Origin: Woeseiaceae bacterium
GTDB taxonomy: Bacteria; Pseudomonadota; Gammaproteobacteria; Steroidobacterales; Woeseiaceae
Assembly: GCA_029246105.1 (NCBI GenBank)
Contig: JAQWOA010000052.1
Location: 1 to 38,704, forward strand
Length of the DNA stretch: 38,704 nt
Reading direction: 5' to 3'
The position numbers and the translations under genes were made by a program. Positions within the stretch are counted from its first letter, which is position 1, and every line of letters begins with the position of its first letter. Shown piece after piece: positions 21,164 to 29,843 of this stretch. The notes under the pieces were generated by a model that worked only from the letters and a program-made list of their open reading frames with translations, did not search any database and was not told the origin of the DNA.

Positions 21164-21658
21164 CTATTCAATTCGGGATACTGCTAGGTCAGATGCATGT
21201 GCATTAATACGTGCAACACGACCTAAGTTTGGAACATACACTTCGAGAGCCACCTCTCCAAGCGGTAACAATACAAAATTTCGCTCGCCAATGCCCGGAT
21301 GTGGAACGATTAAATTTGTCTCATTAATTTCATGGTCAGAATAAACCAGCAAATCCAGATCGAGAGAACGTGGGCCCCATTTGATATCAGTACGCTTACG
21401 ACCACATTTATTCTCAATACTTTGCAATTCAAGAAGAAGTTCGGCTGCGGGCAATTGGGTTATAAGTGCTGCTACTGCATTGACAAAATCTGGCTGCTCT
21501 ATACCTCCGAAAGGCTCTGAGCGGTATAACGATGATTGACGCACCAAACGCGTCAATGGAATCTCTGACAGTAAAACAAAAGCAGTCTCCAGCTGAAGTA
21601 TTGGATTATTCAAATTACTTCCAAGTCCAATATATGCAGGATACCAATGTTCAGTCAT
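21164..21658 (-). CDS. folK: 2-amino-4-hydroxy-6-hydroxymethyldihydropteridine pyrophosphokinase
   Basis: YIGLGSNLNNP, SLYRSEPFG...QPDFVNAVA, GPRSLDLDLLVY, VPHPGIGERNFVLLPL. Confidence 0.96.
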   Translation of the reverse strand: MTEHWYPAYIGLGSNLNNPILQLETAFVLLSEIPLTRLVRQSSLYRSEPFGGIEQPDFVNAVAALITQLPAAELLLELQSIENKCGRKRTDIKWGPRSLDLDLLVYSDHEINETNLIVPHPGIGERNFVLLPLGEVALEVYVPNLGRVARINAHASDLAVSRIE

Positions 21659-23016
21659 GTTGATTGAAGGGATCTACGACGACGCCGTTGACGCCGCCTC
21701 TGACCATCATTCTTCCCCTGACCTTGTTTTGATCGCATTTGAAAGCTTAAGGTGCGCTCATCTTCAGTCTGTGTTTGCACATCAGTCCAGAATTTGGCCA
21801 AAGTTTTATCCGCCTGACCAACTTTAGACTGTAGCAGCATGAAATCGTAGGCAGCCCTAAAGCGCCGATGTTCCAGAAAGTTCATCGCTCTCTTTCCTCG
21901 TAAAACTCTAAATCGCGGCTGTAAAGCAAGCATTTCTCTCATTGGAACACTAAATCGTTTTGGTATGGAAATTCGTCGTTGCTGCTGCGACACGATCTCA
22001 TATGCTGCAATACTGATCGCCTGCGACTCAGATATTTTTTCTTCCAAGCATCGTGCCTCAGCCAACCTCTTTATTGGCATCCAAAGAAAAACACCAAGCA
22101 AGAACATCGGCGTGACTGATTTGCCAGTCGCTACGCGTTTGTCAGTATTTTGGAGAGCAGCTCGTATGAATTTGAGGAAACTTGCATCATTAGACAATTC
22201 TTCTTCCGTAGCAGGGAAGAGCTTTCCAAATAAATTATATTCTTTAAGCAGGTCGAAAGTCAGCTCAGCAAATCCCGATTGAAATAATTTCAAAAACTCA
22301 TCAAATAATCTTGCTGCTGGCACATTTGTAAGTAACGCAGTATGTTCTCGAATTGCCTTGACCGCACTATCTTCAATAGTAAAATTGAGCTTGCCAGCAA
22401 AACGTACTGCTCGCAACATACGAACGGGGTCTTCACGAACTCGTTGCACCGGATCTCCGATAAATACAATACGCTTTCGCTTTATGTCTTTGAACCCACC
22501 AACATAATCCCAGATACTAAAATCTGCGATGTTGAAATAAAGGGCATTACAAGTGAAATCACGCCTCCAAACATCCTCATCAATCTCACCATAGACGTTA
22601 TCACGTAGAATTCGACCCTCGATATCATGAGCCGAATCATCGTCCTTATGATTTGCGGCAGCCCTAAAAGTCGCAACTTCGATGATTTCGCGCCCAAATC
22701 GAACATGCGCTAGACGGAAGCGACGACCAATTAATCGACAATTACTAAATAGAGAGCGAACCTCTTCCGGTGTCGCATTAGTTGCGATATCGAAGTCTTT
22801 GGGATGCAGTTCCAACATGGCGTCACGCACACCTCCACCAACCAAGAAAGCCTGATAGCCCGACTTATGCAGGCGATATAGGACTTTTAAGGCAGCACTG
22901 GAGATATCGTTACGCGAGACATTATGGCCAGAGCGCTTGATAATCCGTGGTTCTATGGACCCAGGTTTCGGGCTTTCTTTCAAATGACTGTCACTTACAT
23001 GTAGAGAATGCGTCAT
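21655..23016 (-). CDS. pcnB: Poly(A) polymerase I
   Basis: AFLVGGGVRDAMLELHPKDFDIATNATPEEVRSLF, RRDFTCNALYF, REDPVRMLRAVRFAGKL, Arg-rich C-terminus. Confidence 0.94.
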   Translation of the reverse strand: MTHSLHVSDSHLKESPKPGSIEPRIIKRSGHNVSRNDISSAALKVLYRLHKSGYQAFLVGGGVRDAMLELHPKDFDIATNATPEEVRSLFSNCRLIGRRFRLAHVRFGREIIEVATFRAAANHKDDDSAHDIEGRILRDNVYGEIDEDVWRRDFTCNALYFNIADFSIWDYVGGFKDIKRKRIVFIGDPVQRVREDPVRMLRAVRFAGKLNFTIEDSAVKAIREHTALLTNVPAARLFDEFLKLFQSGFAELTFDLLKEYNLFGKLFPATEEELSNDASFLKFIRAALQNTDKRVATGKSVTPMFLLGVFLWMPIKRLAEARCLEEKISESQAISIAAYEIVSQQQRRISIPKRFSVPMREMLALQPRFRVLRGKRAMNFLEHRRFRAAYDFMLLQSKVGQADKTLAKFWTDVQTQTEDERTLSFQMRSKQGQGKNDGQRRRQRRRRRSLQST

Positions 23017-23067
23017 ATAATAACAGTCTAGCCAGCACCTGGGTGATACTAAAAAGGTTGGAAGCTC

Positions 23068-23095
23068 TTGTGGATTCAGAGGTCGGCCTTATAAT
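23068..23095 (+). promoter_or_regulatory. Putative promoter of the tRNA-Glu gene
   Basis: TTGTGG, 16 nt spacer, TATAAT (23090-23095), then a G+C-rich stretch (agcggcccg) about 30 nt upstream of the tRNA. Confidence 0.6.
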
Positions 23096-23125
23096 AGCGG
23101 CCCGTCCAGATGGACGGCCCACTCT

Positions 23126-23201
23126 GCTCCCTTCGTCTAGTGGTTCAGGACGCTGCCCTCTCACGGCGGTAACAGGGGTTCGAATCCCCTAGGGAGTACC
23201 A
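23126..23201 (+). tRNA. tRNA-Glu, anticodon CTC
   Basis: gctcccttcgtctagtggttcaggacgctgccctctcacggcggtaacaggggttcgaatcccctagggagtacca. Cloverleaf with anticodon loop cCTCTCAC, T-arm AGGGG-TTCGAAT-CCCCT, encoded CCA. Confidence 0.95.
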
Positions 23202-23209
23202 ATCAAGTT

Positions 23210-23243
23210 AAAGGGCTAGCCAATTTTGGCTAGCCCTTTTTTT
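23210..23243 (+). terminator. Rho-independent terminator downstream of tRNA-Glu
   Basis: aaagggctagccaa-tt-ttggctagcccttttttt: long perfect inverted repeat followed by a T run. Confidence 0.92.
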
Positions 23244-23415
23244 ATTTGCGCTCAATACTGCGCACAAAGCCTGCACAATTACCTTGAATTTTAAAATGAC
23301 AATTACTGAGAAACTAAAAAATATATAATATCTGCAAAACACGTATAAAGTTGGTATTAAAGAGATTGATTTTTTAAATTTTTCCAAATGATATAAATCA
23401 TTAATAGAGGATGGT

Positions 23416-24723
23416 ATGAAAATAACTTACCTTAAATTTTTTTTAAAAATATTTATTTTTGGAAATTTTTTATTCTTTATAGGTTGCGGAGACAGTAGTA
23501 ACAACAGTGTTTCACCCAATTCAACCTCAAGCATACTTCAACCTAATTCATCAGCAATAAATTCTTTACCTGTTATTTATATAAATACTGAAGCTAATGT
23601 CAGTATTCAAAGAGACGATTACACGCAAGGAACTATACAAGTATATGGTCAAGGAATCGTTGATTCTATGTCTGAAGTAACAATGAAAATCCGAGGTAGA
23701 GGTCATTCAACTTGGGGCAAACATCCTAAAAAACCTTACCAGATGAAATTATCTGATTCGAGTGCATTTTTAGATATGCCAAAGAAAAAAAGATGGTTAT
23801 TTATGGCGGAGTATTCAGACAAAACCATGTTGCGTAATCGCCTTGCCATGGAATTGGGTTACCTGAGTAATTTAGATTGGACTCCTAATAGTCATTATGC
23901 TGACGTTTATATTAATAAAGTATCAATGGGAACCTACCGCATAAGTGAGAAAGTAGAGGAAGGCTCAAATCGAGTTGACATCGGTGATAATGGATTTTTA
24001 CTTGAAATTGACTACAACGGTCATGGTCACGTAGATGCTAATGATGTTTATTTTGAGACTAATCAAATATCAATTCAGAATGGTAATGGTCGAGGAAATG
24101 TTATTCAAATAAAAGAGCCTGATCTAGCTCAAGGAGATCAGCAATATAACTTTATAAAAGATTATATTATTGATTTTGAGACCGCTTTATTTAGTGCAAA
24201 TTTTACTGATCCTGTTAATGGTTATTTACCATATGTTGATATCAATAGTTTTGCTGATTGGTTTCTAATAAACGAGATTGCAAAGAATCAAGATGCAAGA
24301 GCCTACTCAAGCATCTATTTACATTATATTCCTGGCCAAAAAATTAAAATGGGTCCAATCTGGGATTTTGATTTAGGTTTTGGGAATGTTGATTATTCTG
24401 ATGCGACCTATGCTCAGGGATGGTGGGTTTATTACCATTGGTGGATTGAAAGGTTAATGCAAGATCCCGCATTCGTTAACAAAGTTAAAGAACGTTTTAC
24501 TCACTTTAAAAGTAACGAACAATATTTACTATTAAAAATTGATGAATGGTCTCAAATGCTCAGAAAAAGTGTTGCTAGAAATGATGATATCTGGGGTACT
24601 TTAGGAGTCTATATTTGGCCTAATTCCATGGTATATGCCACTTACAATGAAGAGGTCGAACACCTCAAAAATTGGTTACGGGAGCGTTTTATCTGGATGG
24701 AGTCGGCGATCGAGCAACTTTAA
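23416..24723 (+). CDS. CotH-like (spore-coat kinase fold) putative lipoprotein
   Basis: Lipobox-like signal (FLFFIGCGDSS), IRGRGHSTWGKHPKKPYQMKL, LFMAEYSDKTMLRNRLAMELG, YRISEKVEEGSNRV, GPIWDFDLGFGN: CotH-family hallmarks. Confidence 0.85.
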   Translation: MKITYLKFFLKIFIFGNFLFFIGCGDSSNNSVSPNSTSSILQPNSSAINSLPVIYINTEANVSIQRDDYTQGTIQVYGQGIVDSMSEVTMKIRGRGHSTWGKHPKKPYQMKLSDSSAFLDMPKKKRWLFMAEYSDKTMLRNRLAMELGYLSNLDWTPNSHYADVYINKVSMGTYRISEKVEEGSNRVDIGDNGFLLEIDYNGHGHVDANDVYFETNQISIQNGNGRGNVIQIKEPDLAQGDQQYNFIKDYIIDFETALFSANFTDPVNGYLPYVDINSFADWFLINEIAKNQDARAYSSIYLHYIPGQKIKMGPIWDFDLGFGNVDYSDATYAQGWWVYYHWWIERLMQDPAFVNKVKERFTHFKSNEQYLLLKIDEWSQMLRKSVARNDDIWGTLGVYIWPNSMVYATYNEEVEHLKNWLRERFIWMESAIEQL

Positions 24724-24801
24724 GAAAGCCTAGCCCATATATTCTCTTACAAAAGAGACCATACCTCCTTATTAGGATCATTATCTGCGAGTCAATCCGA
24801 A

Positions 24802-25020
24802 ATGAAAAAAGTATTCGACGCCCTAAGCAACATTGAAGCTCACCTCGTCCTACACCAGCTTCAACAAGCTGGACTAGAAGCGCATATTCAAGGTGAGCAT
24901 CTTCAAGGCGGAATGGGTGACCTACCAGCCATTGGAAATGTACATATTATAGTAAACGATACGGATGAGGTCGAAGCGCGTCAGATTATCGCAGACTGGA
25001 ATGACGCCGAAGTCGACTAA
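24802..25020 (+). CDS. DUF2007 domain protein
   Basis: 72 aa MKKVFDALSNIEAHLVLHQLQQAGLEAHIQGEHLQGGMGDLPAIGNVHIIVNDTDEVEARQII, typical of the family. Confidence 0.8.
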   Translation: MKKVFDALSNIEAHLVLHQLQQAGLEAHIQGEHLQGGMGDLPAIGNVHIIVNDTDEVEARQIIADWNDAEVD

Positions 25021-25252
25021 AACCGGTCGGTTTTACCGACAGATCGTAGGGAGCAAAGATTGAGGTTACAGCAATAGTCGCTCGAGTTGCCAATCTCCCA
25101 ATACCGCTTCAGCCTCATACCTTTAATCGAATTTCTACCTCGATAATTTCAATCACGATGTTGCCTTACGCGGCCATATGGTGTGTGATCACGTTTTAGC
25201 TTCGTAGGAGCTATAAAAGTAAAGCACCGGCAATCAAGGAGCAAGGCATAAA

Positions 25253-25675
25253 ATGAAAAACACAAGCTTGCAGAGGCGCATAAGTGCGATGATCTATGAT
25301 GGATTACTCGTTCTTGCTTTGATATTTCTCACGACGATTCCTTTCATTGCGGTACGGAGTGGTGAGCCGGTCGAGACAAACGATAACCTCTTTTATAAAT
25401 GCGTTTTGCTTGGAGTAGTCTTTAGCTTTTTTGTTGGCTTTTGGATGAAAAGTGGTCGCACTCTAGGAATGCAGTCCTGGCGACTGCAGCTCATTGGTCA
25501 GAATGGTAAACGGCCAAGTTTTAGCATGGCGACAATTCGATTTTTTGCAGCCCTATTGTCTTGGCTTCCCTTTGGATTGGGGTTTTTATGGCAACTCTGG
25601 GATAAAGAACAACTGACTTGGCATGATCGCATCAGTAAATCGCATATCGTGCACTACCCAAAAGACAAAGGCTAA
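25253..25675 (+). CDS. RDD family membrane protein
   Basis: RRISAMIYDGLLVLAL, GRTLGMQSWRLQLIGQNG, WHDRISKSHIV. Confidence 0.88.
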   Translation: MKNTSLQRRISAMIYDGLLVLALIFLTTIPFIAVRSGEPVETNDNLFYKCVLLGVVFSFFVGFWMKSGRTLGMQSWRLQLIGQNGKRPSFSMATIRFFAALLSWLPFGLGFLWQLWDKEQLTWHDRISKSHIVHYPKDKG

Positions 25676-26736
25676 CGAATCCGTGACAAAGCAAACATTG
25701 CAACCATAGCCAGCGTAACTGAAGGTAACCAGGTCACAAAGATTGGGCTTAAATTAAATACCTGACCAGAATTAGCTAACGTTTCACTAGCCAAATAGTA
25801 TGCAAGGCCTATTATTATTCCGACCATCAATCGACCCCCAGCGCCGCCAGTGCGCAAAGGTCCGAAGACGAATGCTAATGCCAGAATTGGCATAATCAGC
25901 ACCGAGCACGTTCTTGAAACTCGATACCAAAATTCCATTTCATACCTGGTCGCATCCAAATTATTTCTTTGTAGATAATCGATATAAATCAGCATTTCTC
26001 GGGCCGATAGACTCAAAGGCTTCGCTAATGAGCTTCCAAGCAGGCCAGAATTCATTTCGAAAGACTCAATGGATAACTGTGTCTCCAGCACCTGCACGCC
26101 ATCCGGCTGAAATCGCGTTTCTCGAATGTTTTCCAAAATCCAATCATCATTTTCATCAATGATTGAATTCTCTGCTACCGCAATCGACTCTAAACGATCA
26201 TTATCAAATTTATATATATGCAAACTGCCAAATTCAAACTCAGGGTTTACGCGCTCCAGATGCATATATGTAGAACCATCTTTTACCCAAGCCTCTGTAC
26301 CAAGTTGATTGTCATCGTGCTCGTAGCGAGCTTCCATTCGCATGTCTCGAGCATAAAAATCTAGCGGTGGTCCAATGAATTCCCCTAATAATCCAGTAAA
26401 AAGAAGCATCACGGCACCTGAAAAGGCGGCCATACTCGATATCCTAACAATGGATAATCCGGTCGAACGAATTACAATAATTTCGCTATTGGCAGCGATT
26501 GCACCCAAACCGAGGAGTGAGCCTATTAGCGCCGCAATCGGCAACATTTCAAAAGCGAGATTGGGCAGCCGAAGTAATGTAAAAAGAATCGCCTCTGATG
26601 TCTGGTAGTTACCCTGTGTATCATCAAGTTCAGCAATAAATTCGAATAAGCCCGCCAATGCTAAGAGAATCGCTAAAACCAACGACGTGCTAGTCAAAAT
26701 AGTACGCAACATGTATCTACTCAAAATATCAGTCAT
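25672..26736 (-). CDS. lptG: LPS export ABC transporter permease LptG
   Basis: MTDILSRYMLRTILTSTSLVLAILLAL...FEFIAELDD. Start chosen at MTDIL (4 nt overlap with lptF) rather than the 26 aa longer ORF. Confidence 0.92.
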   Translation of the reverse strand: MTDILSRYMLRTILTSTSLVLAILLALAGLFEFIAELDDTQGNYQTSEAILFTLLRLPNLAFEMLPIAALIGSLLGLGAIAANSEIIVIRSTGLSIVRISSMAAFSGAVMLLFTGLLGEFIGPPLDFYARDMRMEARYEHDDNQLGTEAWVKDGSTYMHLERVNPEFEFGSLHIYKFDNDRLESIAVAENSIIDENDDWILENIRETRFQPDGVQVLETQLSIESFEMNSGLLGSSLAKPLSLSAREMLIYIDYLQRNNLDATRYEMEFWYRVSRTCSVLIMPILALAFVFGPLRTGGAGGRLMVGIIIGLAYYLASETLANSGQVFNLSPIFVTWLPSVTLAMVAMFALSRIR

Positions 26737-27815
26737 CGAAATATCCTTCGGTGATAACCATTTTGCATGCCGAGCAAAATAAGAGTAAATAAAAACATGC
26801 AGCAATGTACCCACCAGATACCCAGCACCGGTGAAATTGCACCCTGCTCAATCCAAGCTTTTGCGGCAGTCATCAAATTAAGATAAATAATAAAAACCAA
26901 CAGACCAAGTGCAAGCCGTTCATATCGACCTTCCCTCGGTCGACTTCGACTCAGTGGCACTGCCAGAATAGCAAGTATGATTGTCGATATAGGAACGCCA
27001 AGGCGCCATTGAAATTCGGCGACATGGACAAGCTCGTCAGATTGAAGTAAATCCATGAAGGCCATCGATTTAGCCTGTGGAGTCAACACCTTCAGTCTCG
27101 GCAAACGATAAGATATGCCATGTTCTGCAAATTCGATAATTCGAAACCCAGTGGTTCCTGGAGTACCTTCATAGCGACGGCCATCACGCAGCACCAAGAG
27201 CCTGATGTCAGGATCATCAGACTCGATCATCTCACCGAAATCAGCAGTTACGACCTCAATCAGTCCATTTCCCGACTGTCGCTGCATAAACACATTTTCC
27301 AGAAAGCCCTCTGACGTAACTCGATGGCCATAAACCACCGCACGATCGGGGCTCAAGACAGTGAACTTACCCGGCTCAATACTTGCAAGATCTGCATCCC
27401 TTTTCGCTTGTGCACCAATTCGATCAACGGCATATATAGCAGAGGGACTGCCTTCAATAGAAAGCCAGGCTACGCCGACAACTAAGGGCACCATAAGCCA
27501 AATGAGGGGCCGATATATTCCTGCAATTCCGACCCTGCAAGCCATCATGGCCGGCATTTCACTATCTCGATATAGCCGACCAAGAGCAAGCATCGTAGCG
27601 AGAAAAAGTCCAATGGGTATTAGAATCGTCAAATATTGGACTACAGACAAGCCAATAACATCAAACGCAGCATATTTAGGCAACTTACCTTTCGCGACGT
27701 CTCCGAGAATGCGTGCAAACTGATTTGTAAGCAGGATCAACAAAAGAGCCATGGTGACTGCAAGCCAAGTCATGGCGATTTCGCGAAAAATGTACCGATC
27801 AAGAATACGAGTCAT
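26733..27815 (-). CDS. lptF: LPS export ABC transporter permease LptF
   Basis: MTRILDRYIFREIAMTWLAVTMALLLILLTNQFARILGDVAKGKLP; divergent from pepA as in E. coli. Confidence 0.95.
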   Translation of the reverse strand: MTRILDRYIFREIAMTWLAVTMALLLILLTNQFARILGDVAKGKLPKYAAFDVIGLSVVQYLTILIPIGLFLATMLALGRLYRDSEMPAMMACRVGIAGIYRPLIWLMVPLVVGVAWLSIEGSPSAIYAVDRIGAQAKRDADLASIEPGKFTVLSPDRAVVYGHRVTSEGFLENVFMQRQSGNGLIEVVTADFGEMIESDDPDIRLLVLRDGRRYEGTPGTTGFRIIEFAEHGISYRLPRLKVLTPQAKSMAFMDLLQSDELVHVAEFQWRLGVPISTIILAILAVPLSRSRPREGRYERLALGLLVFIIYLNLMTAAKAWIEQGAISPVLGIWWVHCCMFLFTLILLGMQNGYHRRIFR

Positions 27816-27920
27816 CGGTGTCCAGAAATGACGTAGCTGTAAATAGCTGAAAGGGTTAGACTACCGTTTTTATTTTGTTCATGACAGCCCCAATACAATA
27901 ATCGAGGTGGCCAAGAAACT

Positions 27921-29417
27921 ATGAAATACTTTACAACCACTGGCAAGGCATCCAATAGAGCTTCTGACTGTGTAATCGTTGGAGTCTATAATCGCGGTAA
28001 ACTAAGTGCCGGCGCAAGCGACATAGACACAGCTAGCAAAGGATACATTCAAAACCTTATCAAGTCTGGTGACATTTCAAGTACGCCTGGTCGGGTAACA
28101 TTGCTTAATAAAGTACCAGGAGTCAAAGCAAAGCGTATTGCTCTTGCAGGCCTCGGTAAAGATGGTTCCCTCGACGCTATCGGCTTCAAAAAAGCTGTAG
28201 CTGCATCAGTAAAATCTCTTTTGAACTCCAAAACAAAGGAAATATTTAACACACTAACACTTGAACCCGTAAAGAATTGTGACCCCTATCATCTAGCCCG
28301 GCACTCAATTGAAACAGTGAGCGATACTTTATATCGCTTTAATCAGATGAAAAGCGGACGCAAGAAAGCTTCGATGCCACTGAGTACAGTTACCCATTCG
28401 ATTAACAAAAGAAGTGATGCAGCAAATTCAAAGCGTGGAACTAAGCATGGTGATGCCATCGCAAAAGGTGTAGCGCTAGCTAAAGACCTCGGTAATCTTC
28501 CAGCAAATGTATGTACTCCAAATTACCTTGCTGAAACCGCAAAGAAAATGGCTGCTAGCAATACTAGATTAACGACGAGCATTCTCAATGAAGCGGAAAT
28601 GGAAAACCTCAACATGGGAGCCTTACTTTCAGTCACTGCTGGCGCCACTGAGCCCGGCAAGATGATCATCATGCAATATAAAGGCGCAGGCAGTGATAAA
28701 CCTATCGTTTTAGTTGGTAAAGGTGTCACCTTCGATACTGGCGGCATTTCGCTTAAACCTGGTGCTCGTATGGATGAAATGAAATTCGATATGTGTGGCG
28801 CCGCTAGCGTTATTGGCGTTATGTCAGCTATTATCAGCATAAAGCTTGACATAAACCTAACAGTAATCGTCCCAGCTGTTGAAAACATGCCGGCGGGCAA
28901 CGCAACGCGTCCCGGTGACATTGTCAAAAGTATGTCTGGTCAAACTATTGAGGTTCTAAATACTGATGCTGAAGGTCGAATGATCCTCTGTGATGCCTTG
29001 ACTTATGCCCGCCGCTTAAAGCCTGCCACAATAATCGATGTTGCAACATTAACTGGTGCCTGCGTTGTTGCACTTGGTAATCATCGCTGCGCTATTTACT
29101 CAAACAATGACGATCTACAAGATGAAATTTTCTCCGCCGCTAAACGTTCTGAGGATCTTGGCTGGCCAATGCCAATGGGTGAACAATATGCTGCCCAATT
29201 AAAGAGCAACTTTGCTGATATGGCGAATATTGGCGGATCGACAGCTGGATCTGTAACAGCTGCATGTTTTCTTGGAAAATTTACCGACGGCATGAAGTGG
29301 GCACATCTCGATATCGCTGGCGTCGCGTGGAAAACCGGCGAGCAGAAAGGGTCAACTGGGCGCCCTGTAAGCTTATTATCAGAATTCATTCTGTCCCGCG
29401 CCGGCGCACTGTCCTAA
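27921..29417 (+). CDS. pepA: Leucyl aminopeptidase (cytosol aminopeptidase, M17)
   Basis: VGKGVTFDTGGISLKPGARMDEMKFDMCGAASVIG, NTDAEGRMILCDALTYA. Confidence 0.97.
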   Translation: MKYFTTTGKASNRASDCVIVGVYNRGKLSAGASDIDTASKGYIQNLIKSGDISSTPGRVTLLNKVPGVKAKRIALAGLGKDGSLDAIGFKKAVAASVKSLLNSKTKEIFNTLTLEPVKNCDPYHLARHSIETVSDTLYRFNQMKSGRKKASMPLSTVTHSINKRSDAANSKRGTKHGDAIAKGVALAKDLGNLPANVCTPNYLAETAKKMAASNTRLTTSILNEAEMENLNMGALLSVTAGATEPGKMIIMQYKGAGSDKPIVLVGKGVTFDTGGISLKPGARMDEMKFDMCGAASVIGVMSAIISIKLDINLTVIVPAVENMPAGNATRPGDIVKSMSGQTIEVLNTDAEGRMILCDALTYARRLKPATIIDVATLTGACVVALGNHRCAIYSNNDDLQDEIFSAAKRSEDLGWPMPMGEQYAAQLKSNFADMANIGGSTAGSVTAACFLGKFTDGMKWAHLDIAGVAWKTGEQKGSTGRPVSLLSEFILSRAGALS

Positions 29418-29423
29418 ATTAAC

Positions 29424-29843
29424 GTGGCTCAAGTCGATTTCTATGTTCTCGACAATGTCGACGAGCACTCTCGTTTTATCCTTGCCTGTAAGTTAACTGA
29501 AAAGGCTTGGAGGTTAGGAAATAAAATCCACATTCATACTATGAACCAGGTAGATGCCGAACGACTCGATGAGCTGTTATGGACTTTCCGTAATGGTAGT
29601 TTTGTTCCACATAAGTTAATGGGCAATGGGAATCCTGCACCTGTATCGATTGGTTATGGTATGGATGCCATGGAGTCGCGAGACCTTCTTATCAATCTCT
29701 GCGACGAGATACCAGCATTCATGAATACTTTTCCTCGGATCGCAGAACTTGTAACCTCCAAAGAAGAATGTCTGCAAAAAAGTCGGAAGCGGTACACTAT
29801 TTATCGCGACCAAGGCCATACACTGGAAATACACAAAATCTAA
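29424..29843 (+). CDS. holC: DNA polymerase III chi subunit
   Basis: [56 protein letters not shown]; between pepA and valS. Confidence 0.95.
   Translation: MAQVDFYVLDNVDEHSRFILACKLTEKAWRLGNKIHIHTMNQVDAERLDELLWTFRNGSFVPHKLMGNGNPAPVSIGYGMDAMESRDLLINLCDEIPAFMNTFPRIAELVTSKEECLQKSRKRYTIYRDQGHTLEIHKI

Noticed and set aside
26737-26814. N-terminal extension of the LptG ORF (MGTLLHVFIYSYFARHAKWLSPKDIS)
   Set aside because: Overlaps lptF by 82 nt; LptG proteins normally begin near MTDILSRYMLR, which gives a 4 nt ATGA overlap.
29768-29842. N-terminal extension of the ValS ORF
   Set aside because: Lies entirely inside holC in another frame; ValS begins naturally at [22 protein letters not shown].
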